Under the pieces are notes generated by a model, which was given only the letters and a program-made list of their open reading frames with translations, was not told where the DNA came from and did not search any database. From an uncultured Lutimaribacter sp. (GTDB lineage Bacteria > Pseudomonadota > Alphaproteobacteria > Rhodobacterales > Rhodobacteraceae): a DNA stretch of 64,000 nucleotides. The stretch covers positions 1 to 64,000 of the forward strand of contig CAJXSO010000006.1 of NCBI GenBank assembly GCA_913061505.1. Reading direction: 5' to 3'. A program made the translations under genes and the position numbers. This document shows, one piece after another, positions 38,805-50,574 of this stretch. Numbering within the stretch: the stretch's first letter is position 1; each line of letters starts with the position of its first letter.

Positions 38805-39956
38805 ATGTCAAAACGTGATTATTACGAGGTTTTGGGCATCTCAAAGGGCGCCAGTGCCGACGAGATCAAAAAAGCCTTTCGCACCAAAGCCAAAGAGCTG
38901 CACCCAGATCGCAATGCCGATAACCCAAACGCCGAAGCGCAGTTCAAAGAGGCCAACGAGGCCTATGACTGCCTGAAAGACCCCGACAAAAAAGCCGCAT
39001 ACGACCGCTATGGCCATGCCGCTTTCGAAGGGGGCATGGGCGGTGGCCAGCGCGGTGGCGGCTTTCACGGGCAGGGCGATTTTGCCAGTGCCTTCTCTGA
39101 TGTCTTCGACGATCTGTTTGGCGATTTCATGGGCGGCGGTGGCCGTGGCCAAGGCGGGCGCCAACGTGCCGCGCGCGGCGCAGATTTGCGCTATAACCTG
39201 CGCGTCACGCTGGAAGAAGCCTATGCCGGCATGCAAAAAACCATCAATGTGCCCACCGCTGTGGCCTGTGGTGCGTGCAGTGGCTCGGGCGCCGAAGGTG
39301 GCGCCGAACCTACCACCTGCCCCACCTGCTCGGGCATGGGCAAGGTGCGCGCACAGCAAGGGTTTTTCACCATCGAACGCACCTGCCCCACATGCTCGGG
39401 CATTGGGCAGATTATCAAAAACCCCTGTAAATCATGCGGCGGCAAAGGCCGTGTGGAAAAGGAACGCGCGCTTAGCGTGAATATCCCTGCGGGCGTTGAA
39501 ACTGGCACCCGTATCCGCCTGTCGGGCGAGGGCGAGGCAGGTATGCGCGGCGGGCCCACGGGGGATTTGTATATCTTCATCGAGGTCCGCGAGCATGACA
39601 TCTTCCAGCGCGAGGGCACAAACCTGTTCTGCCGCGTGCCGGTATCGATGATCACCGCCGCGCTGGGTGGCGATATCGAAGTGCCCACAATCGATGGTGG
39701 CAGAAGCCGCGTAAAAATTCCCGCAGGCAGCCAATCGGGGCGGCAAATGCGCCTGCGATCGAAAGGCATGCCAGCCCTGCGCGGCGGCGGGCAAGGGGAT
39801 ATGTTCATCGAGATGGCCGTGGAAACACCCGTGAACCTGACCAGCCGGCAAAAAGAGCTTTTGCAAGAATTCGAGAAGCTGTCCGAAGACAACAACCCCG
39901 AAGGCAAAAGCTTTTTCTCGTCGGTCAAAGGGTTTTGGGATTCGATGAAGGGCTAA
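38805..39956 (+). CDS. dnaJ: chaperone DnaJ (Hsp40)
   Basis: Co-chaperone that stimulates DnaK. The J domain has [11 protein letters not shown] with the HPD motif, then a glycine/phenylalanine-rich linker ([18 protein letters not shown]). The zinc-binding region carries four CxxCxGxG-type repeats: [24 protein letters not shown] and CKSCGGKG. The 383-residue protein is a full type I DnaJ. AAGGGGG precedes the ATG. Confidence 0.96.
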   Translation: MSKRDYYEVLGISKGASADEIKKAFRTKAKELHPDRNADNPNAEAQFKEANEAYDCLKDPDKKAAYDRYGHAAFEGGMGGGQRGGGFHGQGDFASAFSDVFDDLFGDFMGGGGRGQGGRQRAARGADLRYNLRVTLEEAYAGMQKTINVPTAVACGACSGSGAEGGAEPTTCPTCSGMGKVRAQQGFFTIERTCPTCSGIGQIIKNPCKSCGGKGRVEKERALSVNIPAGVETGTRIRLSGEGEAGMRGGPTGDLYIFIEVREHDIFQREGTNLFCRVPVSMITAALGGDIEVPTIDGGRSRVKIPAGSQSGRQMRLRSKGMPALRGGGQGDMFIEMAVETPVNLTSRQKELLQEFEKLSEDNNPEGKSFFSSVKGFWDSMKG

Positions 39957-40041
39957 TTTGGCACGCGGGGCGCAGCTTGCCGCGCCCCGCACCTATTGGC
40001 TGTTAAACCTTTGCTAACCTGGGCGCGGCACAGTGTTTGGC

Positions 40042-40818
40042 ATGGGTTCGAAAAACACATCTGCCTTTTCAGAAATGCCTCTGCCCTTGTTCGAAAACGG
40101 GGGCAGCGGCAGCATGGCCCAGCCGCTGCAGCCGGGCGAAAAACTGCCCTCATATATCAGCGACCACCGCCAAAGGCTGCGCCGCCGCTTTTTGGATGGC
40201 GGGCCAGATGCATTGCCCGATTACGAGATGCTGGAACTGGTCTTGTTCCGCGCCATACCGCGCCAAGACGTAAAGCCGTTGGCGCATGCCCTTTTGCAGC
40301 GCTTTGGCGATTTTAACACTGTCATTTCAGCCCCAGCCACGCGCCTGCAGCAGGTGGCTGGTGTGGGCCCCAGCGTGGTGTGCGAACTAAAGCTGGTCGA
40401 GGCGGCAGCGCATCGTTTGGCGCGCGCGCGGGTGCTGCAAAGGCCGGTTTTGGCCAGCTGGGATGCGCTGTTGGCCTATTGCCAAACCACGATGGCGCAT
40501 CGCGAAACCGAACAGTTTCGCCTGCTGTTTCTAGACCGGAAAAACACCCTTATCGCAGACGAGGCGCAGGCCACCGGCACGGTAGATCACGTGCCCGTCT
40601 ACCCGCGCGAGGTGATGAAACGGGCGCTGGAATTAAACGCCAGTGCCCTGATTTTGGTGCATAATCACCCCTCGGGCGACCCCACACCATCAGATGGCGA
40701 TATTGCGATGACCCATCAGATTGAACACGCGGCACAGGTATTGGGCATCGTGCTGCATGACCACCTGATCATTGGAAAATCGCGCGAAATCAGCTTTCGT
40801 GCCGAGGGGTTATTATAG
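40042..40818 (+). CDS. radC: RadC family protein (JAB/MPN+ domain)
   Basis: The N-terminal helix-hairpin-helix (LQQVAGVGPSVVCELKLVEA) is followed by the MPN+ domain with the JAMM metal site: upstream Glu in HRETEQFRLLFLD, then VHNHPSGDPTPSDGD. Such proteins were named for DNA repair, but the role is unproven and a metal-dependent hydrolase activity is likely. The start at ATG 40042 is chosen over a GTG three codons upstream; neither has a strong ribosome-binding site. It converges on the OmpA-domain gene with four bases between. Confidence 0.88.
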   Translation: MGSKNTSAFSEMPLPLFENGGSGSMAQPLQPGEKLPSYISDHRQRLRRRFLDGGPDALPDYEMLELVLFRAIPRQDVKPLAHALLQRFGDFNTVISAPATRLQQVAGVGPSVVCELKLVEAAAHRLARARVLQRPVLASWDALLAYCQTTMAHRETEQFRLLFLDRKNTLIADEAQATGTVDHVPVYPREVMKRALELNASALILVHNHPSGDPTPSDGDIAMTHQIEHAAQVLGIVLHDHLIIGKSREISFRAEGLL

Positions 40819-40822
40819 GCGC

Positions 40823-42382
40823 TTAACGCACCCACACCTCGACCCGCCGGTTCACTTGCCGGCCCCATGCGCTGTCGTCGCAGGCCATGGGCAAGGCCTC
40901 GCCAAAGGCATCAACCTGCATATCGATCCGATCCAGATTGGCGGTTTCCGCGGCCTCCAGCACCGCACTGCGCACAGCCTGGGCGCGCTGCAGGGCAATT
41001 TCACGGTTGGTGCCCGCCGGGCCTTCGCCATCGGAAAACCCCACAAACACCAAACGCCGGGCATCGTAAAACCCGGCCTCTAGCGCCTGCGCCAATTGTT
41101 GCACGTTCGAGCTGCTTTGCGCATCCAGCCGCGCCGACCCGGCACCGAAACGAAAGGTGGTGGTCAGCCGTTGCAGCGGCCCCAGCACTGCCAACATGCG
41201 CTGCAATTCCGCCAAATCTACCTCGGGCCCGGCCTGCACAATCGCATTGGCCAAGCGCTGGCCCTGGGCGTTGATGGGTATTTCTTCGGGTGTTTGGTCA
41301 ACAAAACCGGCCCGCCTGATGACCAATTGCGCGGGGGCACTGCGCAGATAGGTCAAAAAATCGCGGGCAACCTTTGGCAGGCGGCGCGCGGGCACATATA
41401 AAAACATGGGCGTGGTCAGCGGGTAATCTTCGGTTTTTACGCTGCGGCGCGCAGCGTTTATTTGAAACCCACAAGCCCCGGTCAGGGCCAATGGCTTGGC
41501 CTGGCGCAGCGCCGATTGCGCCACTAACCCAATGCCAAACGGGTCGTTCACCACGGCTTGCTCGAGCGCGCTGTCGCTGTCGCGCCGCTGCACGCCGCCA
41601 TCAACGCTGGCGCCAATTGGGGCTATCAGCAAATCGATTGTCGCCTGCCCAAGGCCCGATCTGGCATCGCGCAAATAGGGTGTGATTTCCGCATCTGGCC
41701 CACCCAGCTGTGCCCAGTTTTTCACCTGGCCTGTGAACACACCAGCCAGATCACTGGTGCTGATCGCCGCAAGCGGGTTGTCGGGCGCCACAATCGGCAC
41801 CAACGCATCCAGCGCCAAAACCCGGGTGCGCCCGGGCGACCGCAGATCACCCAAACCCGCCTCGGCGGCACGGTTGGCCTCGAGCGGGCGGATTTCACGC
41901 AAAGCCATCACAACATCGGCCTCGTTTGCCAGCAAATCGGCAAAACCCTCGTCGGTGGTTGTGTTGCGAAAATGAAACCGCGCCACCAGCCGGCCTTCGC
42001 TGCGGTTGCGCAATTCATATTGCACCAGCGCCATGTTTTCGCTGACCCGCTGCGCGCGCAAATTGGCCTTGGCAGCAAAGGATTCCAGCAAAGCTGGCAT
42101 TAAAACCGTGCCCATATTGGCCGCGCCCGACAGGCGAAAATCGGCCACGAAATCCAACAGATTTGGGCAGCCGGGCCCCTCGCATAACACGCCCGAGCCA
42201 TCGACGGTTAATTCGCCATAAATGGTTTCTACGCGGTAATAATCGCCATCAAAGCCCAGCAGCGTGCCGCTGATCTCTACGCTGCGGTCGGGTGAAATAA
42301 GCGTGATATCTTGCGCAAACAGCCGCGTAGACAGCACAACAACCCATAGTGCAGTGGCGCACACCGCACGAATAACAAACAT
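40823..42382 (-). CDS. PstS-like substrate-binding domain fused to OmpA domain
   Basis: A 519-residue secreted protein of mixed build. A signal peptide covers about residues 1-23. The middle (about 80-350) resembles a phosphate-type periplasmic binding protein: MGTVLMPALLESFAAKANL, DALVPIVAPDNPLAAIS, DLAGVFTGQVKNWAQLGG and YARDARSG-like YLRDARSGLGQAT. The last 120 residues are an OmpA-like peptidoglycan-binding domain with VGFSDGEGPAGTNREIALQR and VNRRVEVWV. Together this suggests a ligand sensor or scavenger tethered to the cell wall rather than an ABC receptor; no transporter genes are adjacent. It lies 111 bp downstream of secA on the same strand. Confidence 0.82.
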   Translation of the reverse strand: MFVIRAVCATALWVVVLSTRLFAQDITLISPDRSVEISGTLLGFDGDYYRVETIYGELTVDGSGVLCEGPGCPNLLDFVADFRLSGAANMGTVLMPALLESFAAKANLRAQRVSENMALVQYELRNRSEGRLVARFHFRNTTTDEGFADLLANEADVVMALREIRPLEANRAAEAGLGDLRSPGRTRVLALDALVPIVAPDNPLAAISTSDLAGVFTGQVKNWAQLGGPDAEITPYLRDARSGLGQATIDLLIAPIGASVDGGVQRRDSDSALEQAVVNDPFGIGLVAQSALRQAKPLALTGACGFQINAARRSVKTEDYPLTTPMFLYVPARRLPKVARDFLTYLRSAPAQLVIRRAGFVDQTPEEIPINAQGQRLANAIVQAGPEVDLAELQRMLAVLGPLQRLTTTFRFGAGSARLDAQSSSNVQQLAQALEAGFYDARRLVFVGFSDGEGPAGTNREIALQRAQAVRSAVLEAAETANLDRIDMQVDAFGEALPMACDDSAWGRQVNRRVEVWVR

Positions 42383-42493
42383 ACACAGGCCCCAGGTTGC
42401 GGTATTGCTGCGCTAATATCCCGCCCCAAGAGCGGGATTTCAACCGCAGAATTCAACCCAAGCCTGATTAATCTGTCAGGCACAGGCGCCGGT

Positions 42494-45229
42494 TTAAAAC
42501 TTGCCGTGACAGTGTTTGAATTTCTGGCCCGATCCGCAGGGGCATGGCTCGTTTCGGCCGGGGTTGCCCCATGTGCTGGGGTCTGCCTCGTCAAAGCCAT
42601 TTTCCAGCGCAGCGGCGGTTTTTGCCTCGGATTGCTGCGCCAGCTGATCAAGCTGCTGCTGCTGGGCCTGCTGCTGTGCCACCATCTGGGCAATCATTTC
42701 GCGCTGCTCGTCTTCGCTAAGCGGGCGGATCTGCGCCAGTTTCTGGCTGACATCCTGGCGCAAACTGTCGAGCATGGTTTCAAACAGCTGGAATGCCTCG
42801 TTTTTATATTCGTTCAACGGGTCGCGCTGGGCATAGCCGCGGAACCCAACAACCGAGCGTAGATGTTCCAGCCGCAACAAATGTTCGCGCCATTTGCCAT
42901 CGATGATCTGCAACAGCACCTGCTTTTCAATCTGGCGCATGTTTTCAGGGCCAAAGGCCTGCGCCTTTTCCTGCATCTGCGCCTCGGTGGCGGCTTCGAT
43001 ACGCTCGATAATGGCGTCGTTGTCCACGCCTTCCTCGGCGGCCCAGTCAACAATCGGCAGATCAATATTCAGCTGCTCGCGGCAGGCGGCCAACAGCCCT
43101 TCGGTATCCCATTGGTCGGCATAGGTTTTCGGCGGCATATGGGTTTCGACCATATCATGGATAACCTCGGCCCGCATGTCGGCAATAATCTCTGACAGAT
43201 CTTGGCTTTCCATAATTTCCAAGCGCTGCGCAAAAATCACCTTGCGCTGGTCATTCATCACATCGTCGAATTTCAACAGCTGCTTACGAATGTCAAAATT
43301 GCGGCCCTCTACCTTGGCCTGTGCGCGTTCCAGCGATTTGTTCACCCAAGGGTGCACAATGGCCTCGCCTTCCTTCATGCCCAAGGTCGACAGCACTTTT
43401 TCCAAGCGCTCGCTGCCGAAAATGCGCATCAAGTCATCTTCCAAAGACAAGAAAAACGCCGAACGCCCCGGGTCACCCTGGCGGCCCGAGCGGCCACGCA
43501 GCTGGTTGTCAATGCGGCGGCTTTCATGGCGCTCGGTGGCCAACACAAACAGGCCACCGGCGGCTTTTACAGCCTCTTCATCTTGGGCATGCGCAGCCTC
43601 GATCTGGGCGCGAATTTCCTCGGGGTCGGCATCGGGGTTGGCGGCGATGGCCTGCATCACCTTAAATTCCACATTGCCACCCAGCTTAATATCGGTGCCG
43701 CGGCCGGCCATGTTGGTGGCAATGGTCACTGCACCCAACTTGCCCGCATCAGCCACGATCTGCGCCTCTTGTTCGTGCTGGCGGGCATTGAGCACGTTAT
43801 GCTTTACCCCCGCCTGTGTCAGCAAGGCAGAGAGCATTTCAGATTTTTCAATCGAGGTCGTGCCCACCAAAATAGGCTGGCCCTTGCCATTGGCCTCTTT
43901 GATGGTTTCCACGATGGCGGCAAATTTTTCCTGCGCGGTGCGATAGACGGCATCGTCATCATCGACGCGGGCGATGGGGCGGTTGGTGGGCACTTCCACC
44001 ACGCCCAGGCCGTAAATCTCTTGAAATTCTTCGGCTTCGGTGGCGGCAGTGCCGGTCATGCCGCCCAGCTTTTCGTATAGGCGGAAATAGTTTTGAAACG
44101 TCACCTGCGCCAAGGTTACGTTTTCGGGCTGAATGGCGCAGCCTTCCTTGGCCTCGATCGCCTGGTGCAGCCCGTCCGACAGGCGGCGCCCGGCCATCAT
44201 GCGGCCGGTGAATTCATCAATCAACACCACCTCTTGCATGCCTTGCGGCTGGCCGGGGCGGGGCTGTGCCGCGCGCACGATGTAATCTTTGTCGCGCTGA
44301 AACATCTTATGCGCGCGCAACGCCTGGTTCAGGTGATGCACGATTGTGGTGCTTTCCGGATCGTACAGCGATTGGCCCTCGGGCAGGATGCCCAGCGATA
44401 CCATGTTTTCTTCCAGCCATTCGTTACCAGCATCGGTGAAGGTGACTTGGCGCATTTTCTCGTCTAGCGCGTAATGCGCCTCGTCGAGCATGGGAATAAC
44501 CTTGTCGATGGCGATATACAGGTCGCTGCGGTCTTGGGCCGGGCCCGAGATAATCAGCGGCGTGCGCGCCTCGTCGATCAAGATGCTATCCACCTCATCG
44601 ACAATGGCAAAGAAATGGCCGCGCTGGCTCATCTCTGCCAGTTCCGATTTCATGTTATCGCGCAGATAATCAAACCCCAGCTCGTTATTGGTGGCATAGG
44701 TGATATCGCAGGCGTAGGCGGCGCGCTTTTCATCATCGGGCTGTTGGGGCACCACGATGCCCGTGGACAGGCCTAGTGCTGCGTAAACCTTGCTCATCCA
44801 TTCCGCATCGCGGCGGGCCAGATAATCGTTTACCGTCACCACATGCACGCCCTTGCCGGTCAGCGCGTTCAGATAGGCGGGGAAGGTGGCCACCAGCGTT
44901 TTGCCCTCGCCGGTTTTCATCTCGGAAATATTGCCCTGATGCAGGAAAATCCCGCCCATTAACTGCACATCAAAGGCCCGCAGGCCCAGGGCGCGCTTGG
45001 CCGCCTCGCGGCAGTTGGCAAATGCTTCGGGCAGCAGCGCATCCAGCGTTTCCCCTTGGGCGATGCGCTGTTTGAACTCTTGGGTTTTTTCGATCAGGCC
45101 TTGGTCGGAAAGCGTTTCAAACTCCGGCTCTAGCGCGTTGATCTTTTCAATCAGCGGGCGCGTTGCCTTAACTTTGCGGTCGTTGGGCGTGCCAAAAACC
45201 TTTCGGGCTAAACTTCCCAGTCCCAACAT
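42494..45229 (-). CDS. secA: protein translocase ATPase SecA
   Basis: Motor of Sec protein export, 911 residues. The N-terminus [20 protein letters not shown] fixes the start at 45229, behind GGAAAG; the frame stays open upstream but encodes nothing like Sec[21 protein letters not shown] is Walker [21 protein letters not shown] is the DEAD-type Walker B region, and [10 protein letters not shown] is motif VI. The C-terminus has the zinc-binding [14 protein letters not shown] tail that binds SecB. It is divergent from the parvulin gene with 187 bp between. Confidence 0.97.
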   Translation of the reverse strand: MLGLGSLARKVFGTPNDRKVKATRPLIEKINALEPEFETLSDQGLIEKTQEFKQRIAQGETLDALLPEAFANCREAAKRALGLRAFDVQLMGGIFLHQGNISEMKTGEGKTLVATFPAYLNALTGKGVHVVTVNDYLARRDAEWMSKVYAALGLSTGIVVPQQPDDEKRAAYACDITYATNNELGFDYLRDNMKSELAEMSQRGHFFAIVDEVDSILIDEARTPLIISGPAQDRSDLYIAIDKVIPMLDEAHYALDEKMRQVTFTDAGNEWLEENMVSLGILPEGQSLYDPESTTIVHHLNQALRAHKMFQRDKDYIVRAAQPRPGQPQGMQEVVLIDEFTGRMMAGRRLSDGLHQAIEAKEGCAIQPENVTLAQVTFQNYFRLYEKLGGMTGTAATEAEEFQEIYGLGVVEVPTNRPIARVDDDDAVYRTAQEKFAAIVETIKEANGKGQPILVGTTSIEKSEMLSALLTQAGVKHNVLNARQHEQEAQIVADAGKLGAVTIATNMAGRGTDIKLGGNVEFKVMQAIAANPDADPEEIRAQIEAAHAQDEEAVKAAGGLFVLATERHESRRIDNQLRGRSGRQGDPGRSAFFLSLEDDLMRIFGSERLEKVLSTLGMKEGEAIVHPWVNKSLERAQAKVEGRNFDIRKQLLKFDDVMNDQRKVIFAQRLEIMESQDLSEIIADMRAEVIHDMVETHMPPKTYADQWDTEGLLAACREQLNIDLPIVDWAAEEGVDNDAIIERIEAATEAQMQEKAQAFGPENMRQIEKQVLLQIIDGKWREHLLRLEHLRSVVGFRGYAQRDPLNEYKNEAFQLFETMLDSLRQDVSQKLAQIRPLSEDEQREMIAQMVAQQQAQQQQLDQLAQQSEAKTAAALENGFDEADPSTWGNPGRNEPCPCGSGQKFKHCHGKF

Positions 45230-45416
45230 GTGCTTTCCGTTCCGCTTGATAACACCATCGTGCGGGCCATCTGCTTGCCCGCCTCCCCCACAGCGCATAA
45301 AACGTTCGGGAAATCGCAGCCAAACTGGCCCTATGGCTACGTAAGGGGCGGCTTGCGCAGTGTCAACGTCAGGGGCCAAACTGGTAGAACAAAGGCCCAC
45401 ACAAAGGATCACCATT

Positions 45417-46262
45417 ATGCCATTACGCCACTTTCTTGCCAGCACCGCCCTTGTTTTCGGCTTGGCCACAGCCAGCCTTGCCGAAGACACGCCCAACGCC
45501 GAAACCGTTGTGGCCAGCGTGAATGGCAAAACCATCACCTTGGGCGAAATGATCATGATGAAAGGCAGCCTGCCCCAGCAGTTTGCCCAGCTGCCAGACG
45601 AGATGTTGTTTGATGGTATCCTGAACCAGCTGGTGCAACAGGCGCTGCTGGCCGAAAGCATTACAACACCGCCCGCGCGCGTGGAAATCGCCCTGAAAAA
45701 CGAGCGGCGCCAACTGCTGGCCGCCGAGGCGATCGACGCGCTGCTGGCTGCGCAAATGTCTGACGAGGCAGTGCAGGCGGCGTATGATGCCAAATATGCC
45801 GATGCGCAGCCCGAAACCGAATGGAACGCCAGCCATATTCTGGTGGAAACCGAAGAGAAAGCCGCAGACCTGGCCAAACAGGCCCGCGATGGCGCCGATT
45901 TTGCCGAGCTGGCCAAGGCCAATTCAACTGGCCCCTCGGGGCCAAATGGCGGGCAATTGGGCTGGTTTGGCACTGGCATGATGGTGCCCGCCTTTGAACA
46001 GGCGGTTGCGGCCATGCAGGCAGAACAGGTGTCAGACCCGGTGCAAACGCAGTTTGGCTGGCATGTCATTCGCCTGAACGAAACACGCATGGCCGCCGCA
46101 CCAGAGCTGGCCGAAGTGCGCCCCGAAATCGAGGCAGAGCTGCAGCAAAAACTGATCGAAGAACAGCTTGCAAAGCTGGCGCAAGGCGCGAATATCGATC
46201 AGTCGGCCGCAGCGGGCCTGGATAAATCGCTGCTGTCGCGCATCGATCTTCTAGAGGAGTAA
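45417..46262 (+). CDS. periplasmic peptidyl-prolyl isomerase, parvulin type
   Basis: Folding factor for exported proteins. A signal peptide ([19 protein letters not shown], cleaved near LAE) precedes a SurA/PrsA-like N-terminal helical domain. The rotamase domain follows: [55 protein letters not shown] and [12 protein letters not shown]. The 281-residue length is typical. AAAGGA precedes the ATG at 45417. It opens the operon ppi-argJ-mutT and is divergent from secA, which fits a joint role in export. Confidence 0.92.
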   Translation: MPLRHFLASTALVFGLATASLAEDTPNAETVVASVNGKTITLGEMIMMKGSLPQQFAQLPDEMLFDGILNQLVQQALLAESITTPPARVEIALKNERRQLLAAEAIDALLAAQMSDEAVQAAYDAKYADAQPETEWNASHILVETEEKAADLAKQARDGADFAELAKANSTGPSGPNGGQLGWFGTGMMVPAFEQAVAAMQAEQVSDPVQTQFGWHVIRLNETRMAAAPELAEVRPEIEAELQQKLIEEQLAKLAQGANIDQSAAAGLDKSLLSRIDLLEE

Positions 46263-46266
46263 TCCC

Positions 46267-47496
46267 ATGGGCAAGGCGCTTGCCGTTTCCCCGCTGGCCC
46301 CGGCCAGCTTTCCCACGCTGCCGGTGATCAACGGCGTGTCTTTCGCCACCGCTGCTGCGGGTGTGAAATACAAAGACCGCACCGATGTGATGCTGGCACT
46401 TTTGGCGCCCGGTTCTGCGGTTGCGGGGGTGTTTACACGCTCGGCCACCCGGTCGGCGCCGGTGCTGGATTGCCAGGCAAAACTGGGGGGCGATGCCGCG
46501 CCCGGTGCCGCCATTTTGGTAAATTCGGGCAATTCCAACGCCTTTACCGGGGCGCGCGGGGTTGCTTCGGTGCAGGCCATCACCGCGGCTGTGGCGCAGG
46601 CCACTGGCGTGCCGCAAGGGCGGGTTTTTACCTCGTCTACCGGGGTGATCGGCGAACCGCTGCCGCATGAGCGCATCATCGCCACATTGCAAACACTGGC
46701 CAGCGCCGCACAGCCAGGCGGGCTGGAACAGGCGGCGCGTGCCATCATGACAACAGATACCTTCCCCAAAGGCGCCTGCGCCACGGTGGAAATTGGCGGC
46801 AAGCCGGTCAACATCGCCGGCATCGCCAAAGGTTCGGGCATGATTGCGCCTGATATGGCCACGATGCTGGTGTATATCTTTACCGATGCCAAAGTAGAGC
46901 AGCCCGTGCTGCAAACCATGCTATCTTCGCTGACCGATCGCACATTCAACTGCATCACCGTCGATAGCGATACATCGACATCAGATACATTGCTGCTGGC
47001 GGCAACCGGCACCTCGGGTGTGCAGGTGGGGGCAGATACCGCCGCCTTTACCGATGCGCTGCATGGCGTCATGCTGGATTTGGCCCACCAAGTGGTGCGC
47101 GATGGCGAGGGCGCGACCAAGTTTGTGGAAATCGCCGTCACCGGTGCCGCCAGCGATGCCGATGCGCGCACCCATGCCATGGCCATCGCCAATTCGCCGC
47201 TGATCAAAACCGCCATCGCCGGCGAAGACCCAAACTGGGGGCGCGTGGTAATGGCCATCGGCAAATCGGGCGCCGCGGCCGACCGCGATTTGCTAAGCAT
47301 TCGCTTTGGCACCCTCACAGTGGCTGAAAATGGCTGGGTATCGCCCAATTATTCCGAGGCACAAGGTGCCGCCTATATGAAGGGGCAAAACCTGCAAATC
47401 GGGGTTGATCTGGGGCTGGGCCAAGGCCAGGCCACGGTATGGACCTGCGATTTGACCCATGGCTATATCTCGATCAACGCCGATTACCGCTCGTAA
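46267..47496 (+). CDS. argJ: bifunctional ornithine acetyltransferase / N-acetylglutamate synthase
   Basis: Recycles the acetyl group in arginine synthesis. The 409-residue precursor carries the autocleavage site KGSGMIAPDMAT-ML; Thr199 would become the N-terminal nucleophile of the beta chain. The alpha-chain block NSGNSNAFTGARG and the beta-chain block GEDPNWGRVVMAIG are intact. GAGGAG precedes the ATG, four bases after the parvulin stop. Confidence 0.95.
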   Translation: MGKALAVSPLAPASFPTLPVINGVSFATAAAGVKYKDRTDVMLALLAPGSAVAGVFTRSATRSAPVLDCQAKLGGDAAPGAAILVNSGNSNAFTGARGVASVQAITAAVAQATGVPQGRVFTSSTGVIGEPLPHERIIATLQTLASAAQPGGLEQAARAIMTTDTFPKGACATVEIGGKPVNIAGIAKGSGMIAPDMATMLVYIFTDAKVEQPVLQTMLSSLTDRTFNCITVDSDTSTSDTLLLAATGTSGVQVGADTAAFTDALHGVMLDLAHQVVRDGEGATKFVEIAVTGAASDADARTHAMAIANSPLIKTAIAGEDPNWGRVVMAIGKSGAAADRDLLSIRFGTLTVAENGWVSPNYSEAQGAAYMKGQNLQIGVDLGLGQGQATVWTCDLTHGYISINADYRS

Positions 47497-47554
47497 TTTT
47501 GGCGCAGTCGCAGGCGGTGCAAGCCAGCACTGCCTGCCAATAAAGGGCGGGAAA

Positions 47555-47953
47555 ATGAAGATTATATTGGTCGCAGCGGTCGCGCTGATTGATGCAGATG
47601 GCCGGGTTTTGCTGGCGCAACGCCCTGCAGGCAAATCGATGGCTGGCTTATGGGAATTTCCCGGCGGCAAGATCGAGCAGGGCGAAACCCCCGAGGCGGC
47701 ATTGGTGCGCGAATTGCACGAAGAGCTGGGCATCGAAACATGGTCTAGCTGCCTGGCACCGCTGACATTTGCCAGCCACAGCTACGACGATTTTCATCTG
47801 CTGATGCCGCTTTTTGCCTGCCGCAAATGGGGCGGCATCCCCACCCCCCGCGAGGGCCAGGTGCTGAAATGGGTGCGCGCGGCTGATTTGGCCAGCTACC
47901 CCATGCCGCCAGCCGATATACCGCTGATCCCCATCTTGCGGGATTGGCTATAA
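47555..47953 (+). CDS. mutT: 8-oxo-dGTP pyrophosphatase MutT
   Basis: Hydrolyses 8-oxo-dGTP to keep it out of DNA. The 132-residue Nudix protein has the complete box from Gly38 to Ile60, with RELHEELG at 52-59, and the MutT-type LLAQRPAGKSMAGLWEFPGG ahead of it. The start at 47555 has AAGGGCGG upstream; longer in-frame starts have no MutT character. It ends the operon and is followed by a bidirectional terminator. Confidence 0.92.
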   Translation: MKIILVAAVALIDADGRVLLAQRPAGKSMAGLWEFPGGKIEQGETPEAALVRELHEELGIETWSSCLAPLTFASHSYDDFHLLMPLFACRKWGGIPTPREGQVLKWVRAADLASYPMPPADIPLIPILRDWL

Positions 47954-47965
47954 ACCAAAGCGCAT

Positions 47966-48000
47966 AAAAAAGGGGCAGCACACAGGCGCTGCCCCTTTTT
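47966..48000. terminator. bidirectional terminator between mutT and infB
   Basis: GGGGCAGC (47972-47979) pairs with GCTGCCCC (47988-47995), with six A before and at least five T after the stem, so it can stop transcripts from both sides. Confidence 0.9.
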
Positions 48001-48033
48001 CTTTGGCGTTCCATCCGCCGCGATCACTGGCCC

Positions 48034-50574
48034 TTAGGCCAGCGTGCGTGTCACTTCTTCGCGTTCGAAAATCTCGATCACATCATTGGGGCGGATATCG
48101 TCGTAGTTTTCAAAGGCCATGCCGCATTCCTGGCCCGATTGCACCTCGGCAACCTCGTCTTTAAAGCGCTTAAGCGTTTTCAGCGTGCCTTCATGCACCA
48201 CCACGTCATCACGCAGCAGGCGCACACCGGCCGAACGGCGGGCCACACCTTCGGTGACCAGGCAGCCAGCCACCTTGCCAACGCCCGACACTTTGAACAC
48301 CTCTTTGATCTGCGCATAACCGATAAAGTTTTCGCGAATCTCGGCCGATAGCAGGCCCGATGCCGCCGCTTTCACATCATCAACCAAATCGTAGATCACG
48401 CTGTAATAGCGCAGTTCCACACCCTTTTGGTTGGCGCTGTTACGGGCCGATGCATTGGCGCGCACGTTAAAGCCCAAAATCGGTGCGCCAGATGCCTCGG
48501 CCAGGCCCACATCGGTTTCGGTGATGGCACCAACGCCCGAATGCAGCACGCGCACGCGCACCTCATCGTTGCCGATTTTCTCCATCGCCTGAACGATCGC
48601 TTCGGCAGAGCCTTGCACATCGGCTTTCACCAAAATCGGCAGTTCAGCGATATTCTGATCGGCTTTGGCCTTGGCCAGCAGCTGATCAAGCGTTGTGGCA
48701 GCGCCGGCGGCTGCGCGTTTGTCTTTGGCGGCTTTCTCGCGGTATTCGGCGATTTCACGCGCCTGCGCCTCGGTGGCGACAACGTTCAGCACATCGCCCG
48801 CCTCGGGCGTGCCGTTCAGGCCCAGCACCTCGACAGGCACCGATGGCCCAGCTTCTTTTACGCGCTCGCCCTTGTCGTTGATCAAGGCGCGCACCTTGCC
48901 CCACTGTTCGCCCACAACAAAGATATCGCCCTGGCGCAACGTGCCTTTTTGCACCAACACGGTGGCCACAGGGCCGCGGCCCACATCCAGCTGTGCCTCG
49001 ATCACGGCACCTTCGGCGGCGCGGTCGGGGTTGGCACGCAGTTCCAAAATTTCGGCCTGCAGCGCGATGGCTTCTAGCAGCGTGTCCAGCCCCTGGCCCG
49101 TTTTGGCCGAAACTTCAACATCTTGCACATCGCCCGACAGCGCCTCGACGACAACTTCGTGCTGCAACAGATCAGTGCGCACTTTTTGCGGATCGGCGGC
49201 AGGGCGATCAACCTTGTTGATGGCCACGATCATGGGCACTCCAGCGGCCTTGGCGTGGTTAATCGCCTCTACCGTCTGGGGCATTACCGCATCATCGGCG
49301 GCCACAACCAGCACCACGATATCGGTTACTTGCGCCCCGCGCGAGCGCATCGAGGTAAAGGCAGCATGGCCCGGCGTATCAAGGAAGGTCAGCGTGACAC
49401 CCTCGCCGGTTTGCACCTGATAAGCGCCGATATGCTGGGTGATGCCACCGGCCTCGCCCGCCACAACCTTGGTTTTGCGAATCGCATCCAAAAGCGAGGT
49501 TTTACCATGGTCGACGTGGCCCATGATGGTAATCACCGGCGGGCGATCTTGCAGATCTTCGTCGGCGTCTTCCACGCTTTGAATCACGTCTTCAACATCG
49601 GCGTCGGATACGCGCACCACTTTGTGGCCAAACTCTTCGATAATCAGTTCGGCTGTATCGGCATCGATGGTTTGGTTCTGCGTCACCATCATGCCCATTT
49701 TCATCAGCTCTTTCACCACATCTGCGGCGCGCTCGGCCATACGGTTGGCCAATTCGCTGACAACGATTGCTTCGGGCAGCTGCACCTCGCGCACGATTTT
49801 CTCGCGCTCTTGGCCACCACCCATGGCTTTTTGGCGCATACGCTCTTGTTTGCGCTTCATCGCCGCCATCGATTTCTGGCGCCCGCCTTCACCAGAAAGC
49901 GCCTGGTTCAGCGTCAGCTTGCCAGCCCGGCGGCTTTCGTCGCGGCCCTTGGCGCTGCGGCCACGTTCCTCGCGCTCGCGCTCGGCCTTGCGGGGGGCTG
50001 CGGCTGCAGCAGCGGGTTTGGCACCGCCACCCGCGGCGGGCGCAGCTGCGTCAGATGCACGTGATTCGGTTGCCGCAGGGGCAGCTGCGGGTTTTGCAGC
50101 CTGATCGCGCGCGGCAGCGGCACGCTTGGCGGCTTCGGCCTCTTCACGCTTGCGGCGCTCTTCTTCTTCGGCTTTTTCGCGTGCGCGCTCTTCGGCTTCG
50201 CGCTGTTCGCGTTCTTTTTGCTCTTGCTCGGCGCGGCGGCGCTCACGCTCTTCTGCGCGGGCTTTTTCCTCGGCCTCGCGGGCGGCTGCTTCTTCGGCTT
50301 CGCGCGATTTGGCAATCTGCAACGCCTTCAAACGACGCTCCATTTCCGCATCGGAAATGCCGGCCGGGCGGCGGGCAGGATCGCCAAGCTGGCCCTGACC
50401 ACCCGCAGCACCCGTGGGTTTCGCTGCTGTGCCAGGCTTGGGCACCACCACGCGCTTGCGCTTGGTTTCCACCACGACGTTCTTGGTCCGCCCGTGGCTG
50501 AAGCTTTGCTTCACATTCCCCGAACGGGGCCCCCCACGTACACCCAAAGTCTTTTTGCCGTCGTTGTCGCTCAT
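48034..50574 (-). CDS. infB: translation initiation factor IF-2
   Basis: GTPase that places initiator tRNA on the ribosome, 846 residues. A long N-terminal part rich in A, E, K and R (about 80-240) forms charged coiled-coil. The G domain has [31 protein letters not shown] and NKVDRPAA. The C-terminal IF-2 domains end with [19 protein letters not shown]. It overlaps ylxR by four bases (ATGA) at its start and closes the rimP-nusA-ylxR-infB operon. rbfA, often next, is not here. Confidence 0.96.
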   Translation of the reverse strand: MSDNDGKKTLGVRGGPRSGNVKQSFSHGRTKNVVVETKRKRVVVPKPGTAAKPTGAAGGQGQLGDPARRPAGISDAEMERRLKALQIAKSREAEEAAAREAEEKARAEERERRRAEQEQKEREQREAEERAREKAEEEERRKREEAEAAKRAAAARDQAAKPAAAPAATESRASDAAAPAAGGGAKPAAAAAAPRKAEREREERGRSAKGRDESRRAGKLTLNQALSGEGGRQKSMAAMKRKQERMRQKAMGGGQEREKIVREVQLPEAIVVSELANRMAERAADVVKELMKMGMMVTQNQTIDADTAELIIEEFGHKVVRVSDADVEDVIQSVEDADEDLQDRPPVITIMGHVDHGKTSLLDAIRKTKVVAGEAGGITQHIGAYQVQTGEGVTLTFLDTPGHAAFTSMRSRGAQVTDIVVLVVAADDAVMPQTVEAINHAKAAGVPMIVAINKVDRPAADPQKVRTDLLQHEVVVEALSGDVQDVEVSAKTGQGLDTLLEAIALQAEILELRANPDRAAEGAVIEAQLDVGRGPVATVLVQKGTLRQGDIFVVGEQWGKVRALINDKGERVKEAGPSVPVEVLGLNGTPEAGDVLNVVATEAQAREIAEYREKAAKDKRAAAGAATTLDQLLAKAKADQNIAELPILVKADVQGSAEAIVQAMEKIGNDEVRVRVLHSGVGAITETDVGLAEASGAPILGFNVRANASARNSANQKGVELRYYSVIYDLVDDVKAAASGLLSAEIRENFIGYAQIKEVFKVSGVGKVAGCLVTEGVARRSAGVRLLRDDVVVHEGTLKTLKRFKDEVAEVQSGQECGMAFENYDDIRPNDVIEIFEREEVTRTLA

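Noticed and set aside
45230-46090. In-frame extension of SecA to nearly 1200 residues
   Set aside because: The added part runs antisense to the parvulin gene and has no SecA character; the normal SecA start with a ribosome-binding site is at 45229.
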